64,000 bases of DNA from Streptomyces hygroscopicus subsp. hygroscopicus (GCF_030269125.1 NZ_BSSM01000008.1:62001-126000), one strand, 5' to 3'. Shown: positions 33,904-42,316, counted from the stretch's first letter. The notes: a model not told the origin generated them from the sequence alone. A program made the numbers and translations.

Positions 33904-34770
33904 TCATCGCGCGGACAGCACCGATGCCTGGTCGGTGACCGCGCGCAGGACGGTCAGGGCGTCGTGCAGCGCGCCGACGTCGTGGGTGCGGATGTAGTCG
34001 GCGCCGTCGAGCGCGGCGTGGATCTCGGCGGCCAGGGTCGCGGGTCCGCTCTCGGCGATCGCGCGGCCGGTCACCGACCGCAGGAACGACTTCCGCGAGG
34101 CCGAGATCATGACCGGTAGCCCGAACTCCTCCTTCAGCGACCGGACTCCGCCGAGCACCGCGAAGGACGTCTCGGGGTTGCTGCCGAGGAAGTAGCCGAG
34201 CCCCGGGTCCACGACGAGCCGGTCCCGGTCGATCCCCGCCTCGCGCAGGGCGGCCAGGCGCTCGGCGAAGAACCGGAGTATGCCGTCCCAGACCTCGGCC
34301 GGGTCCGTCGGCACCCGGGTGGCGGGTCCGAGGCGCTGCACCGAGTGCATGACCACGAGCCCGCAGCGCGCCGCCGCCAGTTCGCCGTAGGTCTCCGGGT
34401 GGGGGAAGCCCTGGATGTCGTTGAGGTAGGAGACCCCGCGGGAGAGGGCGAAGCCCTGTGTCTCGGGCAGGAACGAGTCGACCGAGGTCGGGATGTTCTC
34501 GTCGGCCAGACGGTCGAGGACGGGCGCCAGGCGCGCGCACTCCCGCTCGGCGGGCACGCGGGCGGAGTCCGGATTGCTCGCGGCGGGGCCGAGTTCGATG
34601 ATGTCCGCCCCCTCCGCCCGCAGCCGCAGCGCCTGCCGCACGGCCGCCTCGGCGTCCAGGTAGCGGCCGCCGTCGGAGAAGGAGTCCTCCGTGATGTTGA
34701 CGATGCCGACGAGCAGCGGTCCACGGCGGTCGCTCGTCGCCAAGGGCGCCCCGAGGGCCATAGGGAGCAT
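33904..34770 (-). CDS. Dihydropteroate synthase, Sul-like (sulfonamide-insensitive type)
   Basis: DHPS of 288 residues, joining p-aminobenzoate to the pterin pyrophosphate. It has GIVNITEDSFSDGG (22-35), but where housekeeping DHPS has G-G-E-S-T-R-P-G it has ELGPAASNPDS (59-69), then SYLNDIQGFP, LVVMHSVQ, VVDPGLGYFLGSNPETS (186-202) and ASRKSFL. These are the variants I recall from the plasmid-borne sulfonamide-resistance enzymes Sul1 and Sul2 (GPA-x-S-x-PDA, DPGMGFFL-x3-PETS). It is therefore probably insensitive to PABA analogues and may protect the host. ATG 34770 has GGAG; ATG 34761 is possible. Divergent from the second A-domain operon and coupled to pabAB. Confidence 0.9.
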   Translation of the reverse strand: MLPMALGAPLATSDRRGPLLVGIVNITEDSFSDGGRYLDAEAAVRQALRLRAEGADIIELGPAASNPDSARVPAERECARLAPVLDRLADENIPTSVDSFLPETQGFALSRGVSYLNDIQGFPHPETYGELAAARCGLVVMHSVQRLGPATRVPTDPAEVWDGILRFFAERLAALREAGIDRDRLVVDPGLGYFLGSNPETSFAVLGGVRSLKEEFGLPVMISASRKSFLRSVTGRAIAESGPATLAAEIHAALDGADYIRTHDVGALHDALTVLRAVTDQASVLSAR

Positions 34771-35098
34771 GGGATTTCTCCGTCCTTCGAAAGCGGTTCG
34801 GCGCAGCAAGGTTACGCATTCGAAGGGCCCGCCACGGAAGATTCTCCGGCCATGAGGGTGGTCACTCGGCAATATCTTGCTCACGCCGACACCCCCGTCC
34901 GCAGTCTGCGCGCCCGCCGGTGCGCCGTCTTCCGATCCAGGTCCAGCTCACGCCGACGGGGACCCGACCCGGAGTACAGGTGCGACCCCGCCGCCGGACC
35001 GAAGACGCGGCACGGGCCGGGGACGCAGACTCCTCGGCGACGGACCGGTGGCCGAATCCGACCGTCACCGCATCGCTTTCCAACGGACCGGGGGACCT
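34771..35098. promoter_or_regulatory. Divergent promoter region, folate pair / second NRPS-part operon
   Basis: 328 bp between the DHPS start (minus) and the A-domain start (plus), holding promoters for both. It includes an AT-rich patch unusual for this DNA (around 34865-34880, CGGCAATATCTTGC). No clear operator repeat was recognised. Sharing this region suggests that folate genes and biosynthetic genes are regulated together. Confidence 0.4.
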
Positions 35099-36547
35099 GT
35101 GTCGGGAACACTCGCGAGCGACATCCTCGCCACCGCGCGGCTGCGCCCCGGTGCGGTGGCCCTGGCCGGAATGCCCGGCGAGGACACGGACGTCGGGTAC
35201 GGGGAACTGGCCGCGCTGGCCGAACGCACCGGGCGCGTTCTCGACGCCTCCTTCGGCGCGGACCGCCCCCTGGCCCTCGTGGCCGCGAAGACGCCCGCCT
35301 CGATCGCCCTGATCCTGGCCTGTCTGTCGGCCGGCCGCCCGCTGCTGCTGCTCTCCCCCGACCTCGGCGAGGAGACCATCGCCACCCTGGTCGGGCGCGT
35401 GGGGGCGCAGGCGCTGGTCACGGTGGACGGGGGCCGGCCGACCTGGACGACCCCGCCGGACGGACCGGAGACCGCCGCCGCGCTGCCCGAGGGGACCGCC
35501 CTGGTCCTCACCACCTCCGGCTCCACCGGGGTCCCCAAACTCGTCCCGCTGACCGCCGGCGCGCTCGACGCCTTCACCGCGTGGGCGGGCGCCTTCCTCG
35601 GCCTGGACGGCGACAGCCGGGTGCTCAACTACGCGCCCCTCAACTTCGATCTGTGCCTGCTGGACATCTGGGCCACCCTGCGCCACGGCGGCCGGGTGCT
35701 CCTGGTGGACCCGGCGCGGGCCGCCGAGCCGACGTATCTGGCCCGCTGGGTGCGCGTCGGCCGGCCGCACGTCGTCCAGGGCGTGCCGCTGCTGTTCCGG
35801 CTGCTCGCCGAGGCCGGCGCGCCCCTGCGCGGCGACGGCGTCCGGCACGTGCTGCTGACCGGCGACCACGTGCCCCGACAGGTGCGCCGGCGGCTGCCGG
35901 AGCTGTTCCCGGGCGCCCGGCTGCACAACGTCTACGGCTGCACCGAGACCAACGACAGCATGATCCACAGCTTCGGTCCCGCCGAGGCGGCGGACGAGGA
36001 CGTGCTGCCGCTGGGAGAGCCGGTCCAGGGCACGCTGATCGCCGTGCGCGACGGTGAGCGCGAGATCAGCGGTCCCGGCAGCGGCGAACTCCTCGTCTCC
36101 ACGCCGTTCCAGACCCCCGGATACCTCGCCGAGCCCGCGGCCCGCGACCGCTTCCCGGAGCGGGACGGCCGTACCTGGTACCGGACCGGGGACCTGGTCG
36201 AGCGTGGCGCGGACGGGCGGCTGCGGCTGGTCGGCCGGACCGACTTCCAGGTCAAGGTGCGCGGCGTCCGCGTCAACGTGGAGGAGGTCGAGCGGGTCCT
36301 CACCGACCGCCCCGAGGTCGCCGAGGCGGCGGTCGTCGCCCTGCCCGACCCGGACGCGGGCGCGGCCCTGCACGCCTTCGTACGCCCCAGCGGCCCGGAG
36401 GTGACCGGCCTCCAGCTGCGCACCCTCTGCGCCGCCCGGCTCAACCGGGTGGCGATCCCCAGCCGTTTCCACCTCCTGTCCGGTCCGCTGCCCGTGGGGC
36501 CGACCGGAAAGGTGGACCGTCGCCGTCTCCAGGAGCACGTGACATGA
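35099..36547 (+). CDS. Free-standing NRPS adenylation domain (second)
   Basis: Adenylation enzyme of about 482 residues, slightly short for the family. Motifs: LTTSGSTGVPKL (P-loop), LNFDLCLLDIWATL (A4), NVYGCTETND (A5), YRTGDLVE (A7), VKVRGVRVNVEEVE (A8) and GPTGKVDRRRL (catalytic lysine). The pocket begins D-L-L, as in proline-activating enzymes of pyrrole pathways (RedM/PltF type), but my reading of later positions (Q-L-T-V-D-S) does not match proline, so the substrate is unknown. GTG 35099 is chosen for its GGGGGA site and because homology starts there. Its stop overlaps the PCP start (ATGA). First gene of a ten-gene operon to 45585. Confidence 0.92.
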   Translation: MSGTLASDILATARLRPGAVALAGMPGEDTDVGYGELAALAERTGRVLDASFGADRPLALVAAKTPASIALILACLSAGRPLLLLSPDLGEETIATLVGRVGAQALVTVDGGRPTWTTPPDGPETAAALPEGTALVLTTSGSTGVPKLVPLTAGALDAFTAWAGAFLGLDGDSRVLNYAPLNFDLCLLDIWATLRHGGRVLLVDPARAAEPTYLARWVRVGRPHVVQGVPLLFRLLAEAGAPLRGDGVRHVLLTGDHVPRQVRRRLPELFPGARLHNVYGCTETNDSMIHSFGPAEAADEDVLPLGEPVQGTLIAVRDGEREISGPGSGELLVSTPFQTPGYLAEPAARDRFPERDGRTWYRTGDLVERGADGRLRLVGRTDFQVKVRGVRVNVEEVERVLTDRPEVAEAAVVALPDPDAGAALHAFVRPSGPEVTGLQLRTLCAARLNRVAIPSRFHLLSGPLPVGPTGKVDRRRLQEHVT

Positions 36548-36819
36548 GTCTGAACCAAGAGATCACCCGGCACATCGTGGACGAGTACCTACCCGGCACT
36601 CCTTCCGAGGAGCTGGAGGACTCCTACGACCTGCTGCGCAACGGCGTGGTGTCCAGCCTTCAGCTGCTGCGGCTCATCGCCTGGCTCGGCAACCACTACG
36701 ACGTTCCCTTCGACGAACTCGACGTCACCCCGGACGACTTCCGTTCGGTGGCGGCGATCGTGGAGCTGATCGGCCGGCACCGCCGGTCCCTCGGCACGTC
36801 ATCCCTTCCAGCCAACTGA
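36544..36819 (+). CDS. Free-standing carrier protein
   Basis: A 91-residue acyl/peptidyl carrier protein. The attachment serine is S38 in LLRNGVVSSLQLLRLI, where the usual D-S-L triad is S-S-L. The acidic C-terminal helix region (VPFDELDVTPDDFRSVAAI) is typical. Translationally coupled to the upstream A domain, so it carries that enzyme's amino acid; the following flavoprotein and cupin are the best candidates to act on the bound residue. Confidence 0.9.
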   Translation: MSLNQEITRHIVDEYLPGTPSEELEDSYDLLRNGVVSSLQLLRLIAWLGNHYDVPFDELDVTPDDFRSVAAIVELIGRHRRSLGTSSLPAN

Positions 36820-36848
36820 TCCGAGGACGAACGGGGGCCAGCGACAAC

Positions 36849-37226
36849 ATGTTCATTCGCGACAAGAGAGAGATCGAGCCGGTCGAGTGGGGCAACGGCC
36901 TCAGCTACCGCATGGTCGTGGAGCACGACCGGATGGGTTTCACCGTCTGCCACACCATCGTGAAGGCGGGCACCAAGTCGCAGCTGGAGTACCGCCGTCA
37001 CCTGGAGGCGTGCTACTGCGTCTCCGGTTCCGGCCGGGTGGAGACCGCCGACGGCAGCGTGGGCCAGGACATCCGGCCCGGCATGCTGTACGCGCTCGAC
37101 GAGCACGACGCCCACCACCTGATCGCCGACCCGGACGGGGACATGGAGCTGATCAGTGTCTTCAACCCGCCGCTGCGGGGCGACGAGCGGCACAACCTCG
37201 GCGCCGACGGCTTCTCCCACTACTGA
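36849..37226 (+). CDS. Cupin enzyme resembling ectoine synthase (EctC)
   Basis: Single-domain cupin of 125 residues. Segments EHDRMGFTVCHTIVKAGT, YRRHLEACYCVSGSG, DIRPGMLYALDEHDAHHL and LISVFNPPL follow EctC closely (EctC has the HxEAVYC, IRPGTMYALDKHD and VFNPPL blocks). EctC closes a tetrahydropyrimidine ring by dehydrating N-acetyl-diaminobutyrate. No ectA, ectB or ectD is present, so this is not an ectoine operon; a related cyclodehydration on the cluster's amino acid is inferred. It lies between a PCP and an acyl-CoA-dehydrogenase-like gene, one base from the latter. Confidence 0.85.
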   Translation: MFIRDKREIEPVEWGNGLSYRMVVEHDRMGFTVCHTIVKAGTKSQLEYRRHLEACYCVSGSGRVETADGSVGQDIRPGMLYALDEHDAHHLIADPDGDMELISVFNPPLRGDERHNLGADGFSHY

Positions 37227-37227
37227 G

Positions 37228-38403
37228 ATGCCGCGGAGCGACGAACAGCGCGCACTGCTGCGCACGATCCGCGACGTGGCCCGGTCCGCCGGGCAGCACC
37301 ACATCGAACGCGACCGGGCCGGCGAGTTCGACGCGGAGGGCTGGAAACGACTGTGCGACGTCGGCCTGTTCGGGCTGCCGTTCGCCACGGAGTGGGGCGG
37401 CCTCGGCGAGGACCTGGTCACCACGGTCGCCGTCCTGGAGGAACTCGGGTACGGCTGCCACGACACCGGGCTGAGCTTCTCCGCCACCACCCATCTGGTG
37501 AGCACCGGCGTCCCGCTGCACCGCTTCGGCTCGGCGCACCTCAAGTCCCGCTACCTGCCGGGGGTCTGCGCCGGCACCACGATCGGCGCGCACGCCATCA
37601 CGGAGCCCGACGGCGGGTCGGACATGACCGACATGCGCACGAGCGCCACCCGCGACGGTGACGTCTTCGTGCTCAACGGCAACAAGGCCTTCGTCAGCAA
37701 CGGACCCCTCGCCGACCTGATCGTGGTGTACGCCCGCACCGGCGAGCCCGGCGACATCGGCGGCCTCACGGCCTTCCTGGTGCGCCGGGACACCCCGGGC
37801 GTGACCGTCGGACAGCCGGTCGGGAAGCTCGGCCTGCGCACGTCGCCGCTCGCGGAGGTGTTCCTCAAGGACGTCCGGGTGCCCCGCGACCACGTGATCG
37901 GCGGGGTCGGCGCGGGGTTCCTCGTCTTCGACCACGTCATGCAGTGGGAGATCCTGTGCGGTTTCGCCGTCACCACGGGCGAGATGCGCAGGCGGCTGGA
38001 GCGCTGCGTCGAACACGCCCGCAGCCGAACGCAGTTCGGCGTCCACATCGGCTCCCACCAGGCCGTCTCGCACAAGCTCGTGGACCTGCGCATCGACGTG
38101 GAGACCGCCCGCAAGTGGCTCCACGACACCGCGCGCCGGGCCCAGGACCGCGAGGACGTGGCCGCCGACATCGCCACCACCAAGCTGATCGTCAGCGAGG
38201 CCAACGTCCGCTCGGCGCTGGCCGCCGTGCAGATCTTCGGCGGCTACGGCTACACGACCGAGTACGGCCTGGAGAAGGAGCTGCGGGACGCCGTGGGCGG
38301 CACGATCTACTCCGGCACCTCGGAGATCCAGCGCGAGCGCCTCGCCGTGCTCATGGGGCTCGACCGTCCCCTCACCGCCACCTGGAAGAAGGGGCAGACA
38401 TGA
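37228..38403 (+). CDS. Acyl-CoA dehydrogenase-family flavoprotein, probably acting on a carrier-bound amino acid
   Basis: FAD-dependent acyl-CoA dehydrogenase fold, 391 residues. ITEPDGGSDMTDMRT and FVSNGPLADLIVV are flavin and substrate contacts; RTQFGVHIGSHQAVSHKLVDL and IFGGYGYTTEYG are family signatures. The usual catalytic glutamate in I-Y-E-G-T is serine here (TIYSGTSEIQ), so the base must come from elsewhere, as in some subfamilies, or the reaction differs. Together with the A domain and PCP it parallels the prolyl-PCP dehydrogenase sets of pyrrole antibiotics (RedM/O/W, PltF/L/E). ATG 37228; the stop overlaps the next start (ATGA). Confidence 0.9.
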   Translation: MPRSDEQRALLRTIRDVARSAGQHHIERDRAGEFDAEGWKRLCDVGLFGLPFATEWGGLGEDLVTTVAVLEELGYGCHDTGLSFSATTHLVSTGVPLHRFGSAHLKSRYLPGVCAGTTIGAHAITEPDGGSDMTDMRTSATRDGDVFVLNGNKAFVSNGPLADLIVVYARTGEPGDIGGLTAFLVRRDTPGVTVGQPVGKLGLRTSPLAEVFLKDVRVPRDHVIGGVGAGFLVFDHVMQWEILCGFAVTTGEMRRRLERCVEHARSRTQFGVHIGSHQAVSHKLVDLRIDVETARKWLHDTARRAQDREDVAADIATTKLIVSEANVRSALAAVQIFGGYGYTTEYGLEKELRDAVGGTIYSGTSEIQRERLAVLMGLDRPLTATWKKGQT

Positions 38404-39113
38404 CAGTGAGCCAGGAGACGACACTGGCACCGACCGAGTTCCTGGACCACACCTCGCGGGCGGTACGCGCGTTCGTCGCCGAGGTGCTGCCCGCCGGGGA
38501 CGTCTTCACCGGCGAGGGCGCCGACCCCGACGCCGACCGCGCCCGGCGCAACGCGGTCGCGCTCTACTACGCGGTCCGCGACTCGATCCCGTACGAGGTC
38601 TACGGCGCCGACCTGACCCGCGCCGGGCTCAGCGCGAGCGGCGTGCTCGCCCACGGCTTCGGCTTCTGCGTGCACAAGTCCGCCCTGTACGCGGCCGCCG
38701 TGCGCGCGGTGGGCGTCCCCAGCCGGCTCTACTACGGCGACGTACGCAACCACCTCGCCTCCCCGCGGCTGCGCGAACTGGTCGGCGGCGACGTCTTCCG
38801 CTTCCACAGCCTGGCCGTGGTGCGGCTCGACGGCCGCTGGACCAAGGCCACCCCGGTGTTCAACAAGATGCTGTGCAAGCTGTACGGCATCAAGCCGCTG
38901 GAGTTCGACGGGCGCGCCGACAGCATCTACCACCCCTACGACGAGCAGAACCGCCGGCACATGGAGTTCCTCCACGTCCACGGCGAGTTCGACGACGTTC
39001 CCTACGACCTCGTCTACGAGGGGATCAGGGCGGCGCATCCCAGGCTGTTCGCCGGCTCGCACACCACCACTCCCGGATCGCTGGCCGCCGAGGCGGCCGG
39101 CCGGGCGCTCTGA
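38400..39113 (+). CDS. Transglutaminase-like (papain-fold) acyltransferase
   Basis: About 237 residues of the transglutaminase-like fold. The likely nucleophile is C90 in GFGFCVHKSALYAAAVRAVG and the histidine H136 in FRFHSLAVV; the third-residue site W-T-K-A-T-P lacks the common aspartate. In antibiotic pathways such proteins can move a carrier-bound acyl group onto an amine (andrimid AdmF is a known case), and that is the suggested role. Coupled to the flavoprotein by ATGA. No signal peptide is visible, so it is cytosolic. Confidence 0.82.
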   Translation: MTVSQETTLAPTEFLDHTSRAVRAFVAEVLPAGDVFTGEGADPDADRARRNAVALYYAVRDSIPYEVYGADLTRAGLSASGVLAHGFGFCVHKSALYAAAVRAVGVPSRLYYGDVRNHLASPRLRELVGGDVFRFHSLAVVRLDGRWTKATPVFNKMLCKLYGIKPLEFDGRADSIYHPYDEQNRRHMEFLHVHGEFDDVPYDLVYEGIRAAHPRLFAGSHTTTPGSLAAEAAGRAL

Positions 39114-39127
39114 AAAGGACCTTCAGC

Positions 39128-40492
39128 ATGGACAGGACGCGCTTCTCGCTCGGCGAGAACGATGCTCCGACGACCTGGTACAACCTGGCCGCGGATCTGC
39201 CCGGGGCCCCGCTGGCGCCCGCGCTCAACCCGCGCACCCATCAGCCGCTGACCCGCGCGGAGATGGCGCACACGATGCCGGAGCCGCTCATCCAGCAGGA
39301 GCTGAGCACCGAGCGCGAGATCGAGATCCCGCAGGAGGTCCGGGAGCTGTACGCGCTGTGGCGGCCCTCCCCGCTGTTCCGCGCCCGCCGTCTGGAGCGC
39401 GCGCTGGGCACTCCGGCCCGCATCTACTACAAGTACGAGGGCGGCGCGCCGACCGGCAGCCACAAGCCCAACACCGCGATCCCACAGGCGTACTACAACA
39501 AGCTGGCCGGGAAGACCGGTCTGGTCACCGAGACCGGTGCCGGTCAGTGGGGCAGCGCCACCGCCCTCGCCGCGTCCTTCTTCGGGATGACCGCCAAGGT
39601 CTACATGGTCAAGGTGAGCTTCGAGCAGAAGCCGTACCGCCGGGCCCTGATGGAGACGTACGGCGCGCAGTGCACGGCCAGCCCCAGCACGGAGACCGAG
39701 ATCGGCCGCAAGATCCTCGCCGACGACCCCGACTGCACGGGCAGCCTCGGCATCGCCACCTCGGAGGCCCTGGAGGCCTTCGCGCAGGACCCGGACCTCG
39801 GCTACGTCCTCGGCAGCGCCGCCAACCACGTCCTGCTGCACCAGACCGTGATCGGGCAGGAGGCGATCCGGCAGATGGAGCTGGCCGAGGACTACCCCGA
39901 CATCGTCGTGGGCTGCTCCGGCGGCGGCAGCAACCTGGCCGGGCTCTCCTTCCCGTTCCTCGGCGAGCAGCTGCGCGGCGGCCGCGAGGTGCGCGTCATC
40001 GCCGTGGAGCCGGCCGCCTGCCCGACCCTCACCCAGGGCACCATCGCCTACGACTACGCGGACACCGGCCGGCTCGGCCCGCTGTTCCGGATGCACACCC
40101 TGGGTCACGGGTTCGTGCCCCCGGCCGTGCACGCCGGCGGACTGCGCGCGCACGGCATCGGCCCGCTGGTCAGCCGCTGTGTGGAGGACGGGCTGATGGA
40201 GGCGCGGGCGGTGCCCCAGACCGAGTGCTTCGAGGCGGGCGTCCAGTTCGCGCGCACCGAGGGCATCGTGCCTGCCCCGGAGTCCACGCACGCCGTGCGG
40301 GTCGCCGTGGACGAGGCCCTCCGCTGCCGCGAGGAGGGCACGGCCAAGACGATCCTGTTCGGCCTGTCCGGCCACGGCCACTTCGATCTCGCCGCCTACG
40401 AGCGGTACTTCGCGGGCACGCTGGCCGACGACCGCCCGGACGAGGCGCTGCTGGCCGACGCGGCCGACGGCATTCCCCACGTGGGCCGCTGA
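39128..40492 (+). CDS. Tryptophan synthase beta-like PLP enzyme (TrpB2 group)
   Basis: Fold-type II PLP enzyme of 454 residues. K113 in GSHKPNTAIPQ binds PLP, ETGAGQWGSATALAA is the substrate loop and CSGGGSNLAG holds the phosphate; FARTEGIVPAPESTHAV is a TrpB2-type signature. TrpB enzymes replace the beta-substituent of serine with a nucleophile. No TrpA lies nearby, and an ATP-grasp gene follows with the stop/start sharing one base (TGATG), so a pathway-specific beta-substituted alanine is more likely than housekeeping tryptophan synthesis. AAGGA precedes ATG 39128. Confidence 0.88.
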   Translation: MDRTRFSLGENDAPTTWYNLAADLPGAPLAPALNPRTHQPLTRAEMAHTMPEPLIQQELSTEREIEIPQEVRELYALWRPSPLFRARRLERALGTPARIYYKYEGGAPTGSHKPNTAIPQAYYNKLAGKTGLVTETGAGQWGSATALAASFFGMTAKVYMVKVSFEQKPYRRALMETYGAQCTASPSTETEIGRKILADDPDCTGSLGIATSEALEAFAQDPDLGYVLGSAANHVLLHQTVIGQEAIRQMELAEDYPDIVVGCSGGGSNLAGLSFPFLGEQLRGGREVRVIAVEPAACPTLTQGTIAYDYADTGRLGPLFRMHTLGHGFVPPAVHAGGLRAHGIGPLVSRCVEDGLMEARAVPQTECFEAGVQFARTEGIVPAPESTHAVRVAVDEALRCREEGTAKTILFGLSGHGHFDLAAYERYFAGTLADDRPDEALLADAADGIPHVGR

Positions 40493-41754
40493 TGGGCGCA
40501 CAGCGCACGGTCGCCGTCGTCGACGCCGACGGCATCGGCTCCCATCTGCCCGGGGCGCTGGCCCGCCAGGGGCTCGGCTGTGTCGTCGTACGCTCCGACA
40601 CCCCGGACGCCGGCTTCGCCGGGGACGCGGACGGGGCCGGATCGCACGACGTCGTCCACACCGGTGACGTGTCGGCCACCGCCGCGGCGCTGCGCGGGCG
40701 CGGGGTGGACTTCGTCGTGGCGGGCACCGAGTCCGGGGTGCTGCTGGCCGACGCCCTGTCGGCCGCGCTCGGCACGCCGGGCAACGGCATGTCCCGGCCC
40801 GCCGCGCGCCGCGACAAGTACGCGATGGCCCAGGCCGTCGCGGCGGCGGGCCTGGCCACCGCCGCCTCGCTCGTGACCGGCTCGCCGGACGAGCTGCACG
40901 CGTGGGTGCGGCAGCGGGGCGAGTGGCCCGTGGTGCTCAAGCCGCGGGCCAGCGCGGGCACCGACCAGGTCCACTTCTGCCACTCCGCCGAGCAGGTGGA
41001 CGCGGCCTTCGCGGCCATCAGCGCGGCCACCGACCGCTACGGCGGCCGCAACACGACGGTCCTCGCCCAGCAGTACCTGCACGGCGAGGAGTACTTCGTG
41101 AACACCGTCAGCCGCGACGGCGTCCACCACGTGGTCGAGGTCTGGCGCTATCACAAGTCGCTGATCGCCGGGACCGTCCCGATGTACGACTACGAGGAGC
41201 CCGTACCGGCCGACGCCCCGGGCGTGCGGCAGGTGGCCGATTACGCGCTGGCCGTCCTGGACGCGCTGGAGATCCGCAACGGGGCGGCGCACACCGAGGT
41301 GATGCTCACCGCGGACGGGCCGGTGCTCGTGGAGTGCGCGGCCCGCCCCGGCGGCGCGCACGCCCCCGAGGTGGTCTCCCGCTGTCTGGGAACCAACCAG
41401 ATCGACCTGCTCGCCCGGGTGATCGCCCGGCCGGGGGAGGCGGCCGACGGCACCCTGCCGCGCTACCGGATCGGCACCCCGCTGCGTTATGTGTCGCTGA
41501 TCAGCCACGTCGACGGTGTCGTCCCCGACGCCGCTCGGCTGGCCCCGGTGCGCGCCCTGCCGTCCTTCACGGAGCTGGTCCTGGCCGCGCCGGAGGGCTC
41601 GCCCGTCCGCCCCACCGTGGACCTGAGCAGTTCGCCCGGCTACGTGTACCTCAGCGCGCCGGACGCCGCCCAGGTCGAGGCCGACTACCGGCGGCTGCGC
41701 GAGCTGGAACGCACGGGCCTGTACGCGGCGCCGGTGGCCGCCGGCGGCCACTGA
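40492..41754 (+). CDS. ATP-grasp ligase
   Basis: ATP-grasp carboxylate-amine ligase of 420 residues. Visible are a pre-ATP-grasp Rossmann-like start, WPVVLKPRASAGTDQV (ATP-binding lysine), VLAQQYLHGEEYFVNTV and HTEVMLTADGPVLVECAARPGG with metal-binding glutamates. Members form peptide bonds between free amino acids through acyl phosphates (BacD, DdaF, NikS types). It follows TrpB2 directly, so it may use that enzyme's amino acid. One of two ATP-grasp genes in this operon; the two are clearly different sequences. Confidence 0.9.
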   Translation: MGAQRTVAVVDADGIGSHLPGALARQGLGCVVVRSDTPDAGFAGDADGAGSHDVVHTGDVSATAAALRGRGVDFVVAGTESGVLLADALSAALGTPGNGMSRPAARRDKYAMAQAVAAAGLATAASLVTGSPDELHAWVRQRGEWPVVLKPRASAGTDQVHFCHSAEQVDAAFAAISAATDRYGGRNTTVLAQQYLHGEEYFVNTVSRDGVHHVVEVWRYHKSLIAGTVPMYDYEEPVPADAPGVRQVADYALAVLDALEIRNGAAHTEVMLTADGPVLVECAARPGGAHAPEVVSRCLGTNQIDLLARVIARPGEAADGTLPRYRIGTPLRYVSLISHVDGVVPDAARLAPVRALPSFTELVLAAPEGSPVRPTVDLSSSPGYVYLSAPDAAQVEADYRRLRELERTGLYAAPVAAGGH

Positions 41755-41797
41755 CCCCTTTTCCTCACCCACCGTCCCTTTCCGAGGAGCCAAGACG

Positions 41798-42316
41798 ATG
41801 ACCGTCGAGACGACGCCCGTGGTGAACCTGGCCGAGCTGGCCGCCTACCCCGCCGACTGGCGGCACACCGAGAAGCGGATCCACCCGGGCGAGCACCTGG
41901 GCCTGCCGGGCGCGCTGCTGAAGTGGTACGACATCCGCACGGCGGAGCAGGAGGCCACGCCCGAGGTCACCGAGGAGGCGCGCGCCTTCCTGCGCGCCGA
42001 AGTGGCCGCGGGGAGGCTGGAGTTCCGCAACGAGATGGGCTTCGTACTCAACCACCGGTGCGGCGACAAGTACTTCATGATCGTGTGCGTCTGGCGCAAC
42101 AGGAACGAGATGTGCCAGGCGATCTTCGCCCGTGACGAGTCGGGGTACGGCCCCTACCAGGCCGCGCCGGGCACCCTGCGCGCCACCCAGGAGGTCGTGG
42201 AGCTGGACGCCACCTCGCACGAGCGCCGCGGCTGGTCCCGCTACCTCCAGTCCTCCCGGGACGAGGCCGCCAAGCAGGCGTACCTGGACGACGCCTGCAC
42301 GGGCCGGCTCATCTGA
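41798..42316 (+). CDS. Uncharacterised protein in the biosynthetic operon
   Basis: A soluble protein of 172 residues that I do not recognise. It is rich in acidic and aromatic residues and has no signal or membrane segment. Notable segments are EFRNEMGFVLNHRCGDKYFM, VCVWRNRNEMCQAIFA and RRGWSRYLQSSRDEAAKQAY. Two cysteines occur in the middle third. ATG 41798 follows GAGGAGCC. Its place between an ATP-grasp ligase and glutamate mutase suggests a pathway role (inference). Confidence 0.8.
   Translation: MTVETTPVVNLAELAAYPADWRHTEKRIHPGEHLGLPGALLKWYDIRTAEQEATPEVTEEARAFLRAEVAAGRLEFRNEMGFVLNHRCGDKYFMIVCVWRNRNEMCQAIFARDESGYGPYQAAPGTLRATQEVVELDATSHERRGWSRYLQSSRDEAAKQAYLDDACTGRLI

Noticed and set aside
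36849..37226. Ectoine biosynthesis gene ectC
   Set aside because: ectA, ectB and ectD are absent and the gene lies between a PCP and a flavoprotein in an NRPS-part operon.
39128..40492. Housekeeping tryptophan synthase
   Set aside because: No trpA, trpC or other trp genes nearby, TrpB2-type signatures, and operon placement with an ATP-grasp ligase.
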